DNA of 64,000 nt from NCBI GenBank assembly GCA_963782185.1, contig CAWAJB010000019.1, forward strand, positions 310,001 through 374,000, read 5' to 3'. The notes beneath the pieces were generated by a model, which searched no databases, was not told the origin of the DNA, and worked only from the letters and a program-made list of their open reading frames with translations. The position numbers and the translations under genes are program-made. Each line of letters opens with the position of its first letter. The stretch's first letter is position 1. The stretch is from RYN-230 sp963782185. Its GTDB lineage: Bacteria; Actinomycetota; Actinomycetes; Streptosporangiales; Streptosporangiaceae. This document shows positions 1 through 8,561 of this stretch, piece by piece.

Positions 1-12
1 GGGCCGGGGAGA

Positions 13-1281
13 TCATGCGCTCGCCCGCTCCTCAAGGCGGAAGCGCGGCATGGGCGAGGGGAGCAGGAACAGGAAGCCCAGGGTCCCGCCCGCGGCGGCG
101 ATCCAGATCGCGGGATGCAACCCGAGCAGCGCGCCCGCGGCCCCGCCAGCCAGCGCGCCCACCGGGCGGGTGCCGTAGTTCATGGCCATGAAGGCGCCGG
201 TGACCCGGGACCGGAGCGGGTCGGGCACGACGGCCGCCATGATCGTGCCGATGCTGATGTCCAGGATCATCACCCCGAACCCCGCGACGAACTCGGCCGC
301 GAACAGCATGCCCAGGATCAGCAGGCGGGGACCGGCCGCCAGCGGGACGAGCAGGACCGGGGCCGGATACACGATGCAGCCGATGAGGTAGGCCCGCCCC
401 ACTCCCGTCCAGGCCGCGATCCGCCGGGTGAGCATCGAGCCGAGCACGCCGCCGACCGCACCCGCGCCCAGCACCAGGCCGAGCAGCCCGGGCCGGACGT
501 GCAGGGCCCGGGTCGCGTAGAGCACGAACAGCGCCATGAACATGAAGCTGAAGAAGTTGATCACGCACACGCAGGCCAGTGAGGGCCGCAGGATCGGTGA
601 GGACCAGATGAAGCGGGCCCCGGCGCTCAGCGCGCCGCGCCCGCGGCCGGTGTCCGGGGCAGGCTCGGCCGGGCGGATCCGGCCCAGGAAGAACGCTGAG
701 CCGAGGAACGAGAGCGCGTCGGCAGCCAGCGCGAACGGCGCGGACAGGGCCTCCACCAGCAGGCCGCCCACGCTGGGACCGGCCACTGCGGCCATCGCCC
801 GGCTCTGGTAGATCAGCGAGTTCCCCTCCACGTACTGGGTGCTGGGCACCAGGGCCACGAACAGCCCGGCGTCGGACACGGTGAAGAAGATGCTGAGCGT
901 GCCGGCCGCGAACGCCACCGCGAACAGCTGGGCCAGGCTCAGGACGCCCAGCGCGGAGCAGACCGGGATGCTGGCCAGCAGGGCCGCCCGGCCCAGGTCG
1001 GCCGCGACCATGGTGGCCCGGCGGTGCCCGCGCCGGTCCACCCAGGCCCCCGCGTGCAGGGCGAACAGCAGGCTGGGCAGCCAGATGAGGGCGCTGAGGT
1101 AACCCATCTCGGCCGGGGTGGCGTGCAGCGCCAGCACCGCGGCGAGCGGCAGCGCGATCGAGGAGACCTGGTCGCCGACCAGCGAGATGCTCTGGGCACT
1201 CCAGTACCGGCGGAAAGCGGTCTCGCGCAGCAGCGGGGAGATCCGGGAGGTCAGGCGTCCCGGCGCGATGGCGATGCTCAC
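13..1281 (-). CDS. MFS transporter, EntS-like exporter
   Basis: A 422-residue polytopic membrane protein with about 12 hydrophobic segments. The N-terminal region (FRRYWSAQSISLVGDQV) and the GAWVDRRGHRR loop after the second or third helix match the major facilitator exporters related to EntS and macrolide pumps. It probably exports a small molecule; the substrate cannot be read from the sequence. Its ATG overlaps the stop of the upstream ArsR gene by 4 bp (ATGA), so the two are one transcript and the regulator probably controls the pump. The stop lies 13 bp from the window edge. Confidence 0.88.
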   Translation of the reverse strand: MSIAIAPGRLTSRISPLLRETAFRRYWSAQSISLVGDQVSSIALPLAAVLALHATPAEMGYLSALIWLPSLLFALHAGAWVDRRGHRRATMVAADLGRAALLASIPVCSALGVLSLAQLFAVAFAAGTLSIFFTVSDAGLFVALVPSTQYVEGNSLIYQSRAMAAVAGPSVGGLLVEALSAPFALAADALSFLGSAFFLGRIRPAEPAPDTGRGRGALSAGARFIWSSPILRPSLACVCVINFFSFMFMALFVLYATRALHVRPGLLGLVLGAGAVGGVLGSMLTRRIAAWTGVGRAYLIGCIVYPAPVLLVPLAAGPRLLILGMLFAAEFVAGFGVMILDISIGTIMAAVVPDPLRSRVTGAFMAMNYGTRPVGALAGGAAGALLGLHPAIWIAAAGGTLGFLFLLPSPMPRFRLEERASA

Positions 1282-1973
1282 TGCCCGGCTCCCTCCCCCG
1301 GTCGCCGGCCGAACGGCCGCAGCAGCGGGAAGGCCAGGTGCAGGTAGCTGACCAGCCGGGCCCCGGGCGGCCGCAGGTCGGGGTTTGCCTGCCGGCCGAT
1401 GTACTGATCCACCATCTGCTGGGTCTGCTCACCCAGGGCGGCCAGCTCGTCCGCGGTGACGTACAGGAACGTGTCACCGAACTGGGCTGCCCGCTGCCAT
1501 TCGGCGGGCTCGGCCTGGCGGGCCTCCAGCCAGCCCATCACGTCCTCGAAGTACCCGTCGGCGATCACCGAGCTGAGCAGGTCCGCGGCCACCGCCAGGT
1601 CCGGGTTCTCCGCCGCCTCGGGCAGGTTGGTGAACATGGCCGTGGCCCGCCAGGGGCGCTCCCGGCCCTTGCCCCCGCCGGCCTCCTCGACCATCCCGTA
1701 CTTGGCCAGCTGGCGCAGGTGGAAGGACATGCTGGCCGAGCTCTCCCCGAGCAGCTCCGCGGCCCGGGTCGCGGTCAGCGGGCCCTCGACCCGCAGCAGC
1801 CCGACCAGCGACAGACGGGTCGGGTGGGCCAGGGCCCGGAGCGCCCGGGGATCCCGCAGCCGTTTGACCGAGCGGTTGGCGGGTGTCCCGGTGTGCCGAT
1901 CAGCGGACCGTCCGGCGGCCCGGTCCGCATCCGGTCCAGTCGGCCGGTCAGCAGTCGGAGAGTCTTCGCTCAT
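1278..1973 (-). CDS. ArsR-family winged-helix regulator
   Basis: A 231-residue regulator with an ArsR/SmtB-type winged helix at about residues 35-105 (ALAHPTRLSLVGLL, then a recognition helix around SSASMSFHLRQLAKYG). No CxC-type metal site is visible, so it is more likely a ligand- or drug-sensing member than a metal sensor (inference). I chose the ATG at 1973 over one at 2030 because a -10-like TATCTT lies 7 nt upstream of it, which suits a leaderless start, and because operator-like palindromes lie beyond. It is followed by the MFS gene with an ATGA overlap. Confidence 0.8.
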   Translation of the reverse strand: MSEDSPTADRPTGPDADRAAGRSADRHTGTPANRSVKRLRDPRALRALAHPTRLSLVGLLRVEGPLTATRAAELLGESSASMSFHLRQLAKYGMVEEAGGGKGRERPWRATAMFTNLPEAAENPDLAVAADLLSSVIADGYFEDVMGWLEARQAEPAEWQRAAQFGDTFLYVTADELAALGEQTQQMVDQYIGRQANPDLRPPGARLVSYLHLAFPLLRPFGRRPGEGAGQ

Positions 1974-1984
1974 AGATGCCAAGA

Positions 1985-2043
1985 TAGCTTTGCAAAGACT
2001 CATTGGGAAGGCCTGCGACCCACTATCCAAAGCTTTCTTTGCA
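1985..2043. promoter_or_regulatory. Putative ArsR operator between divergent genes
   Basis: This AT-rich stretch between the ArsR gene (left) and the SDR gene (right) contains the perfect palindromes CTTTGCAAAG (1988-1997) and AAAGCTTT (2029-2036), followed by a further CTTTGCA half-site (2037-2043). The repeated CTTTGCA/AAAGC elements in a divergent promoter region suggest binding sites for the adjacent regulator. The spacing and the regulator match are inference. Confidence 0.45.
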
Positions 2044-2153
2044 TCAGTGCGGGTTCAGGCGGGGCGCGGCCTCCTGGCAGAATCTCCCCAGCGCCGGACG
2101 AGGCCGGCCGGCCAGACCAGGCCGCAAGGCCCATGAACCCGAAAGGCAGGCCC

Positions 2154-2918
2154 ATGCCACCAGTTGCGGTCGTCACCGGGGCGAGCAGCGGGATCGGGGC
2201 GGCTACCGCGATCAGGCTGGCCGACGCCGGCTACCGGGTGATCCTGGGCGCGCGGCGGGCCGACCGGATCGATGACCTGGCCGGCCAGATCCGCGCCAAG
2301 GGCGGCGAGGCCGATGCCGTCGTCCTGGACGTGACCGACCGGGCCGCCGTCGACGCGTTCGCGGCCGGGCTGGACCGCTGCGACGTGCTGGTCAACAACG
2401 CGGGCGGCGCGTTCGGCGGCGAGACCGTGGCCGAGAGCGACCCGGCCGACTGGCAGGCCATGTTCGACGTCAACGTGCTCGGCACCCTGCACGTCACCCA
2501 GGCCCTGCTGCCCAGGCTCATCGCGAGCGGCGCCGGCACCATCGTGGTCATGTCCTCCACGGCCGGCTTCGTCGCCTACGAGGGCGGCGGCGGGTACGTG
2601 GCGGCCAAGCACGCCGAGCACGCGATCGCGGGAACCCTGCGCCTGGAACTGTATGACCAGCCGGTCCGGGTCATCGAGATCGCCCCGGGCATGGTGCGCA
2701 CGGACGAGTTCGCGGTCAAGCGCTACCGGGGCGACGCCGACAAGGCCGCCGCGGTCTACGCCGGCGTGGCCGAGCCGCTGACCGCCGGCGATGTCGCGGA
2801 CACCGTAGCCTGGGCCGTCACCCGCCCCCCGCACGTGAACGTGGACCTCCTGGTCCTGCGCCCCCGGGCCCAGGCCGCCCAGCACAAGGTCTACCGCGAC
2901 CCCAGCGATCTCCAGTGA
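2154..2918 (+). CDS. Short-chain dehydrogenase/reductase (SDR)
   Basis: A 254-residue classical SDR. The NAD(P)-binding TGASSGIG motif is near residues 7-14, NNAGG near residue 82, a catalytic Ser in VMSSTAGF and the YxxxK pair in YVAAK. The start is the ATG at 2154, preceded by a GGCAGG-type ribosome site; an in-frame ATG lies at 2133. It is most like YdfG-type serine or 3-hydroxy-acid dehydrogenases of broad specificity; the true substrate is unknown. It is divergent from the ArsR/MFS pair and may share its regulation. Confidence 0.85.
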   Translation: MPPVAVVTGASSGIGAATAIRLADAGYRVILGARRADRIDDLAGQIRAKGGEADAVVLDVTDRAAVDAFAAGLDRCDVLVNNAGGAFGGETVAESDPADWQAMFDVNVLGTLHVTQALLPRLIASGAGTIVVMSSTAGFVAYEGGGGYVAAKHAEHAIAGTLRLELYDQPVRVIEIAPGMVRTDEFAVKRYRGDADKAAAVYAGVAEPLTAGDVADTVAWAVTRPPHVNVDLLVLRPRAQAAQHKVYRDPSDLQ

Positions 2919-2939
2919 ACATGATCATCAGTGCACGGT

Positions 2940-2976
2940 AAGGCCAGGTCAGGGATAGAGCCCCGAACCTGGCCTT
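2940..2976. terminator. Hairpin downstream of the SDR gene
   Basis: A 10-bp perfect inverted repeat, AAGGCCAGGT (2940-2949) and ACCTGGCCTT (2967-2976), with an inner GGG/CCC pairing. It begins 22 bp after the SDR stop. It may be a terminator or a copy of a dispersed palindromic element; there is no U-tract. Confidence 0.5.
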
Positions 2977-3001
2977 GATCGTCTCTATGGGCTTGCCCAG
3001 A

Positions 3002-3038
3002 GCCCGGCCCGCCCTCGGAGGGAGAGGGCGGGCCGGGC
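3002..3038. terminator. 15-bp perfect hairpin between convergent genes
   Basis: The arms at 3002-3016 and 3024-3038 are perfectly complementary over 15 bp (GCCCGGCCCGCCCTC and its complement) around a 7-nt loop. It sits between the convergent SDR gene and the small secreted-protein gene. This is the form expected of a bidirectional GC-rich actinobacterial terminator without a U-tract. Confidence 0.7.
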
Positions 3039-3055
3039 GGGCGGGCGGGCGTCGG

Positions 3056-3421
3056 TCAGGGTGAGCTGATCCTCTGCGCCGGGGAGATGATCGCAGAGGA
3101 GTCGGCGATCGAGTCGCCGAAGCCGCCGAGGTCGATCCGGTCGAACAGGGCACCGATGTTGGTGCCGCTCAGGCCCTTGCCGGACTTGAAGCTGCCCGCC
3201 GCCGCCAGCCCCGAGCAAAGGGTCACCTGGTTGGACACGGCGTCGCGGATGCCAACAGTTGAGTCGGCGGCCCGCGTCCCCGACCAGGCACCACCCGGGG
3301 AGACGGTGAACGTCGTGGCCGCCAGCGCGGGTGCGGCGAAGACCGCGGCGGCCGCCACCACAAATACGGGAGTGGCGAGCAGGCCGACACAGGTCTTCCT
3401 GAGCACCGGATGACCGTGCAT
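3056..3421 (-). CDS. Small secreted protein of unknown function
   Basis: A 121-residue protein with a clear Sec signal peptide (MHGHPVLRK followed by a hydrophobic stretch ending APALAA). The mature part begins TTFTVSPGGAWSG and contains FKSGKGLSG, which recalls the N-terminal part of longer actinobacterial secreted proteins of unknown function (from memory). It ends soon after, so it may be truncated. The start at 3421 puts the signal peptide first; a longer in-frame start at 3562 would hide it. No partner gene is evident. Confidence 0.55.
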   Translation of the reverse strand: MHGHPVLRKTCVGLLATPVFVVAAAAVFAAPALAATTFTVSPGGAWSGTRAADSTVGIRDAVSNQVTLCSGLAAAGSFKSGKGLSGTNIGALFDRIDLGGFGDSIADSSAIISPAQRISSP

Positions 3422-3508
3422 ATGGCAGCAATACCGCACGCTAAGCGGGCCCCCTGAAACGGCACTGAAACCCGAGTCGCGTAAATCGGCGCCGGGCCCA
3501 GGGGGATT

Positions 3509-3522
3509 TCCGTGATCACGGA
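3509..3522. repeat. 14-bp perfect palindrome TCCGTGATCACGGA
   Basis: TCCGTGATCACGGA reads the same on both strands. A further CCGTGATCA lies about 40 bp to the right, near 3551-3560. Both are in the 180-bp gap between the secreted-protein gene and the HAD gene. It could be an operator or a dispersed palindrome; no function is assigned. Confidence 0.4.
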
Positions 3523-3604
3523 CTATAACTGCCACATAGCGCCCCCTATCGACCGTGATCATGGGAGGGCCGGGGCGGGGCCGGGGGGGCGGGGAGGGCG
3601 GGGG

Positions 3605-4264
3605 TTAGGTTGTGGGCGGGGGCCAGGCGGCTTTGGTCAGGTCGGGGATGACCTGGTCGGCGGCGGCGAGGTCCTCCGGCGGATGGGTGGTCGCCACCGC
3701 GACGCAGTACATCCCGGCCGCCTTCGCGGCCTCCACGCCCGCCGGGGCGTCCTCGAACACCACGCACGCCGCGGGCGGCACGCCCAGCCCCCGGGCCGCG
3801 GCCAGGTACCCCTGCGGGTCCGGCTTGCCCACGACCACATCCTCGGCCGTCACCACGACCGAGAACAGCGGGCGCACCCCCAGCTCGGCCAGGTTCCCCT
3901 CCGCGTAGCGGCGGCCGGCCGAGGTGACCAGGGCCAGCGGGACACCGGCCGCGCCGATCACCCGGACCAGCTCGACCGCGCCGGCCAGCGGCCCCAGCGG
4001 CGGCTGGTGCGGGCCGTGGAAGTGCGCGCTGGTCGCGGCCATCAGCTCGGCCGGGTCGTGCCCGGGCACCCGCTCCCTCAGCAGGTCGTGGACGTTGACG
4101 CCGCGCCGCCCGACGAACGCGCGGATCAGCGAGTCGTCCGGGACGATGCCGCGCGAGGTGAACACGTGCCGCCAGCTCTCATGACTGCGGGTCTCGCTGT
4201 CCACCAGCGTGCCGTCGAGATCGAACACGGCGGCCTGGAAGCGTCGCGGGTCCTCGGCGCTCAT
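3605..4264 (-). CDS. HAD-superfamily hydrolase, beta-phosphoglucomutase-like
   Basis: A 219-residue HAD phosphatase of subfamily IA. It shows the nucleophile motif FDLDGTLVDS (residues 12-21), motif II Ser in VTSAGR, motif III Lys in VGKPDPQGYL and motif IV FEDAPAG. The ATG overlaps the stop of the SIS gene (ATGA), making it the last gene of the aldo-keto reductase/nagA/SIS operon. A sugar-phosphate substrate in amino-sugar metabolism is likely from this context, but specificity is inference. Confidence 0.85.
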   Translation of the reverse strand: MSAEDPRRFQAAVFDLDGTLVDSETRSHESWRHVFTSRGIVPDDSLIRAFVGRRGVNVHDLLRERVPGHDPAELMAATSAHFHGPHQPPLGPLAGAVELVRVIGAAGVPLALVTSAGRRYAEGNLAELGVRPLFSVVVTAEDVVVGKPDPQGYLAAARGLGVPPAACVVFEDAPAGVEAAKAAGMYCVAVATTHPPEDLAAADQVIPDLTKAAWPPPTT

Positions 4265-5360
4265 GCAGTCTGGGTGACCTTGCTGAGCCCGCGGGGGCTG
4301 TCCGGGTCGATGCCGAGCCGGCGCGACAGGGCCTCGGTCAGCAACTGCCCCGGCACGATCAGCCCGAGCGGCGCGAGCCATTCGGGCAGCTGGGGACCGG
4401 GCACCGCGAGGCTGCTCACGGCGGCCAGGCCGGGCCCGCCGCCGATCGCGTAGGCCCGCGCCCCGGCCGCGACTACGCGGCGGGCCAGCTCGATGCTGCC
4501 CGGCAGGGCCGGCCCGGAGTCGGCCGCCACGATGATGGCCGGCGTTCCCGCGTCCACGACCGCGATCGGCCCGTGCAGCAGGTCGGCCCAGGACAGCCCC
4601 ATCGCGTGCAGGTAGCAGGCCTCCTTGAGCTTGAGCGCGAGCTCCAGCGCGGCCGCGTACGCGTGCCCGCGCCCGGACACGACGACCCCGTCCCGGGGGG
4701 TTCCGGGGGTTGCCCCCCCGGGCCAGCAGGGGCCGGGGTTCCGGGGAGCCGATCCCCGGGGCCAGCGCCAGCCAGCTCGGCCACCATCGGCTCCAGCTCA
4801 TCCGGTCTGGCCAGCATCCGCTCGATCTCGTCCGGGACGCCGCGCAGCACGCCCGGGTCCAGGTCGGCGCCCAGCGCGATGGCCAGCACGGCCAGCGCGG
4901 CCAGCTGGGTGGTGAACGTCTTGGTGGCCGGGACGGCCAGCTCGGCGCCCGCCACGGTCACGAACGCCACGTCCGCGACCTGGGTCAGCGGGGAGCCGTC
5001 GCCGTTGGTGATGGCCAGCGTCCGCGCCCCGCAGTCCCGTGCCCAGGCCAGCGTCTCGACGATCTCCTCGGTGGCGCCGGACTGGGACAGCGCGACGGCG
5101 AGCACACCGGACAGGTCCAGCCGGCTGTGGTACTCGGTGGCGATCGACGGGGAGCCCAGCGTGGCCAGCATCCCGGCGTGCGCCTGCAGCAGGTACGAGC
5201 CGTACACCGCGGCGTTGTCGGAGGTGCCCCGGGCGATGAACAGCACCTGGCGGCAGCCCCGGGCCAGCCCGGCCGCCTCGCCGCCCCGCGGCATCAGCGC
5301 GTCCAGCGTGGCCCGCAACGCGGCGGGCTGCTGCGCGATCTCGGTCCGCATCGCGGTCAC
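4261..5360 (-). pseudogene. SIS-domain sugar isomerase/deaminase (GlmS/AgaS-like), frameshifted
   Basis: Two SIS domains typical of GlmS-like or AgaS-like amino-sugar-phosphate isomerases/deaminases. The N-terminal half (IARGTSDNAAVYGSYLL, ALSQSGATEEIVE, VPATKTFTTQLAAL) is in one frame. The C-terminal half (SGRGHAYAAALELALKLKE) is in another. The frames change between about 4760 and 4690, where a GC-rich double-hairpin insertion sits at the domain junction. There is no glutaminase domain, so the enzyme would act as deaminase/isomerase next to nagA. GTG 5360 overlaps the nagA stop (GTGA). It may be a real pseudogene or an assembly error in the G/C runs. Confidence 0.75.
4691..4761. repeat. GC-rich double-hairpin element inside the SIS gene
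   Basis: Two hairpins lie about 20 bp apart: CCGGGGG-TTG-CCCCC at 4703-4721 and CCGGGG-AGCCGAT-CCCCGG at 4741-4759, separated by an AGCAGGGG linker. The stretch has no counterpart in the two-SIS-domain fold and coincides with the loss of reading frame. It looks like a small dispersed element; copies elsewhere in the genome are not tested here. Confidence 0.5.
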
Positions 5361-6541
5361 GGGTACACCCTCTCACCATCGATCCAGGTCGCGGCGGCCC
5401 GCAAGTCGTCGTCCAGCCACACCAGGTCGGCCGCGGCCCCCGGGGCGATGCGGCCCAGGTCCGGCCGGCCGATCAGGTCCGCGGGCACCCGGGACGCCGC
5501 CGCCACCGCCCCGGCGAGTCCGGCTCCAGCCCCGACCATGTTCGCCACGGCCCGGTCGATCCGCAACGCCGACCCGGCCAGCCCGCCGTCCGCGCGGCGC
5601 GGCGGCACGCCGTCCCCAGGGGGAAGCGTGATCGGCTCGCCGCCGAGCAGGTACTCCCCCGGCGGCATGCCCGCGCACGCCGCCGCGTCGGTGACCAGCA
5701 CGATCCGGCCCGGCGCGGCTGCGAAGGCCAGGGTGCAGTTCGCCGGCGACACGTGGTAGGTGTCCATGATCAGGCCGCTGGTCAGCCGGGGGTCGGCCAG
5801 CGCCTGGCCGGGCACGCCCGGCTCGCGGGACCTGATCGCGGGTTGCGCGTTGAACAGGTGGGTGACCATCCGCGCCCCGGCCGTGGCCGCGGCGGCGACC
5901 TGTGCCGCGGTCGCGTTGCTATGCCCTACGCTGACCAGCACGCCGGCCCCGGCCAGCTGGCTCACCGCGGCCAGCCCGCCGTCCACCTCGGGGGCCAGGG
6001 TGACCAGCCGGACCAGGCCCGCCCCGGCCGCCAGCAGCTCGTCCAGCGCCGCCGGGGACGGGGGCACGATCCAGTCCGGGTTGTGCGCGCCGCGCCGCCT
6101 CGGCGAGATGAACGGCCCTTCCAGATGCACGCCGAGCACCCGCGCCCCCCGCCACTTCCCGGCCGGCAGATCGCGCGCGCCTTGCCATCTCCCGACAGGC
6201 AGATACTCCGCAACGAGACCCAGCGCCGTGGCCAGTCGCTGCACCGGCGCCGTGATGAACGTGGGGAGGAAGGCCGTGCACCCCATCGCGGGCAGCAGCC
6301 TGGCCACGGTGGCCCATGCCGCCGGCTCGGCAGCCTGCATCTCGACCCCGAAGTAGCCGTTGACCTGAAGGTCGACCAGGCCGGGGACGAGCACCCCGCC
6401 GTCGAGTTCGACGTCCGGGGCCCCGGGCGGCGGGCCCTGGCCCACGCCGGAGATCTGGTCCCCGGCCGTCACGACGTAACCCGGCTCCAGGACCGGGGCA
6501 CCGGGCAGCGCGGTGATGACCCGCGGCGCGCTGATGATCAC
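5357..6541 (-). CDS. nagA: N-acetylglucosamine-6-phosphate deacetylase
   Basis: A 394-residue amidohydrolase that removes acetate from GlcNAc-6-phosphate. Visible motifs are VPGLVDLQVNGYFG, the metal-binding Glu in HLEGPFISPRRRGAHNP, GHSNAT, THLFNAQ and VTDAAA. It follows the aldo-keto reductase gene after 5 bp and runs into the SIS gene with a GTGA overlap, so amino-sugar catabolism is the operon's likely task. Just before the HLEGPF motif there is a diverged tandem duplication (VGRWQGARDLPAG and KWRGAR), about 30 bp per copy near 6143-6205. Confidence 0.93.
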   Translation of the reverse strand: MIISAPRVITALPGAPVLEPGYVVTAGDQISGVGQGPPPGAPDVELDGGVLVPGLVDLQVNGYFGVEMQAAEPAAWATVARLLPAMGCTAFLPTFITAPVQRLATALGLVAEYLPVGRWQGARDLPAGKWRGARVLGVHLEGPFISPRRRGAHNPDWIVPPSPAALDELLAAGAGLVRLVTLAPEVDGGLAAVSQLAGAGVLVSVGHSNATAAQVAAAATAGARMVTHLFNAQPAIRSREPGVPGQALADPRLTSGLIMDTYHVSPANCTLAFAAAPGRIVLVTDAAACAGMPPGEYLLGGEPITLPPGDGVPPRRADGGLAGSALRIDRAVANMVGAGAGLAGAVAAASRVPADLIGRPDLGRIAPGAAADLVWLDDDLRAAATWIDGERVYP

Positions 6542-6546
6542 GGCAT

Positions 6547-7527
6547 CTAGAGGCCGACGTGGGCCATGAACGAGGCCGGGTAGCGTTCCCCGGCGACCGC
6601 GTCCCGCGGCACCGCCTTGGCCAGCGCGATCAGGTCTTCCGGGGTCAGCACGAGGTCGGCGGCGGCCACGTTCTGCTCCAGGTACCTGCGCCGTTTCGTG
6701 CCCGGGATCGTCACGATGTCGTTCCCCTGGGCCAGCACCCAGGCGATGGCCAGCTGGGCGGGGCCGGCCCCCTTGTCCTGCGCGATCCCGGCCACCCGGG
6801 CCGCGACTTCCAGGTTGTGGCCGTAGTTGTCGCCCTCGAAGCGCGGGTGACCCTTCCGGAAATCCTTCGCGCCGAACCTGCCCGACGCGTCCAGCGAGCC
6901 GGTCAGCAGGCCGCGGCCCAGCGGGCTGTAGGACACCAGGCCGATGCCCAGCTCGCGGAGGACAGGCAGCAGCTCGTCCTCGGGATCCCGGCTGAACAGC
7001 GAGTACTCGTACTGCGCCGCCGCGATCGGGTGCACCGCGTTGGCCCGCCGGACCGTGGCCGGCGCCGCCTCCGAGATACCCAGGTAACGGACCTTGCCCG
7101 CCTGGACCAGCCCGCCCAGCGCGCCCCAGGTCTCCTCCACGGGGACGGTGGCGTCCACCCGGTGCTGGTAGTACAGGTCGATGTGGTCGGTGCCGAGCCG
7201 CTCCAGCGACGCGTCACAGGCCTCGCGCACGTATTCTGGCCGGCCGTTGACCGTCCGGCTGCCGTCCGGCAGCCGCTGGTTGCCGAACTTGGTGGCCAGC
7301 ACGACCTCGTCCTGGCGGCCCTTGATCGCCCCCCCGACCAGGCGCTCGTTGGTGAATGGGCCGTAGGCGTCCGCGGTGTCCAGGAACGTCACGCCGAGGT
7401 CCAGCGCACGGTGGATGGTGGCCACCGACTCCTTATCGTCCCGGGAGCCGTAGGACTGGCTCATGCCCATGCAGCCCAGGCCCAGTTCGGTGACGGACAG
7501 GCCCTGGCCGAGCGTGCGGTGTCTCAT
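6547..7527 (-). CDS. Aldo/keto reductase
   Basis: A 326-residue TIM-barrel NADPH-dependent oxidoreductase. The catalytic tetrad is visible as Asp/Tyr in TADAYGPFTNE, Lys in VVLATKFG and His in LYYQHRVD. The C-terminal cofactor motif is PGTKRRRYLEQN. It resembles the YakC/AKR13 group. It appears to be the first gene of the operon with nagA, SIS and HAD (5-bp gap to nagA), but a role in sugar metabolism is only suggested by position. Confidence 0.9.
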   Translation of the reverse strand: MRHRTLGQGLSVTELGLGCMGMSQSYGSRDDKESVATIHRALDLGVTFLDTADAYGPFTNERLVGGAIKGRQDEVVLATKFGNQRLPDGSRTVNGRPEYVREACDASLERLGTDHIDLYYQHRVDATVPVEETWGALGGLVQAGKVRYLGISEAAPATVRRANAVHPIAAAQYEYSLFSRDPEDELLPVLRELGIGLVSYSPLGRGLLTGSLDASGRFGAKDFRKGHPRFEGDNYGHNLEVAARVAGIAQDKGAGPAQLAIAWVLAQGNDIVTIPGTKRRRYLEQNVAAADLVLTPEDLIALAKAVPRDAVAGERYPASFMAHVGL

Positions 7528-7575
7528 CAGCTCCCACCCAATCGCGGATCCCTGGCGCAGTCAGGGTAGCCGGAC

Positions 7576-7594
7576 GGTTTTCGTTGCGGAGAAG
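7576..7594 (-). repeat. Dispersed motif copy (CCGCAACGAA core), intergenic
   Basis: On the minus strand this reads CTTCTCCGCAACGAAAACC, preceded by a run of CCCCAAAA-type repeats. Nearly the same 17-19 bp occur after sdhB (52795-52814) and inside dapC (39561-39578). The copy lies in the 100-bp gap between the aldo-keto reductase gene and ku. Confidence 0.6.
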
Positions 7595-7626
7595 TTGGGG
7601 TTTGGGGTTTTTGGGGCACCCGGGCG

Positions 7627-8448
7627 TCAGGCGCTGGCCTTGCGGCCGGCCTGGCGCCGGGCCGGGGCTGGCGGGCGGTCCCGGGTGGCCGCGTCCAGGC
7701 TGGCCTGCAGCGCGTCCAGCAGGCTGGCCGGCTCGGGCGGGGCGGCCGGCCCGGCGGGCGCGCTCACATCGCGGCCCTCGGCCTTGGCCTCGACCAGTTC
7801 CTCCAGCGCCTCCCGGTACCCGTCGCGGTACTGGTCCGGGTCGAAGTCCTCGGTCATCGAGTCGATGAGCGAGGTCGCCATCCGCAGTTCCTGGGCGCGG
7901 ACGTCGATGTCCTGGTCGAGGAACGGGAAGTCCGCGGCGCGTACCTCGTCGGGCCACAGCATCGTCTCCAGCACCAGCAGGCCGTCGCGGCCGCGGAGCA
8001 CGGCCAGCGACTCACGCTGGCGCAGCGCCACCCGGGTCACCGCGACTTTGCCGGATCGGTCCAGGGCGTCCCGGAGCAGCACGTACGCCCGGGTCCCGGC
8101 CTGCTCGGGCTCCACGTAGTAGCTGCGGTTCCACAGAATGGGATCCACCTGGTCCGCGGGGCTGAAGTTCAGCACCTCGATGCTGCGGGCGGTGGGCAGC
8201 GGCAGCTCGGCGAAATCCTCGTCGGTCAGCACGATCATCTCGCCGTCCGGCAGCTCGTACCCCTTGGCCACGTCGGCGAACGGGACCTCCTCGCCGTCCA
8301 GCGAGCAGACCCGGCGGAAATGGATCCGGCCGCCGTCCTCGGCGTGCACCTGGCGGAATGAAACATCTCGCTGCTCGGTGGCGGTATAGAGCTTGACCGG
8401 GATCGTGACGAGGCCGAACGAGATGGACCCCTTCCACATGCTGCGCAT
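7627..8448 (-). CDS. ku: Non-homologous end-joining protein Ku
   Basis: A 273-residue bacterial Ku. The N-terminus SMWKGSISFGLVTIPVKLY, the HFRRVCSLDGEEVPF segment and LWPDEVRAADFPFLD are family signatures. Ku forms a ring-shaped homodimer that holds DNA ends and recruits LigD. It has the usual Lys/Pro/Ala-rich tail (RRQAGRKASA) of minimal Ku proteins. No ligD lies nearby. It is transcribed alone, divergent from the flavoprotein gene at 8562. Confidence 0.96.
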   Translation of the reverse strand: MRSMWKGSISFGLVTIPVKLYTATEQRDVSFRQVHAEDGGRIHFRRVCSLDGEEVPFADVAKGYELPDGEMIVLTDEDFAELPLPTARSIEVLNFSPADQVDPILWNRSYYVEPEQAGTRAYVLLRDALDRSGKVAVTRVALRQRESLAVLRGRDGLLVLETMLWPDEVRAADFPFLDQDIDVRAQELRMATSLIDSMTEDFDPDQYRDGYREALEELVEAKAEGRDVSAPAGPAAPPEPASLLDALQASLDAATRDRPPAPARRQAGRKASA

Positions 8449-8561
8449 GCTCTCTCCCTACCCAGATGCGAGGAATGTGCCCCTCTGGGGACCTGCCTTT
8501 GGGTACGGCTGTCATGATGAACGGACCGCGTACGTCGAGCGAGTCGGGGGAGGATCAGCAC

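Noticed and set aside
3512..4453. Plus-strand open frame over the HAD gene
   Set aside because: Antisense shadow of the HAD hydrolase, which has all four HAD motifs.
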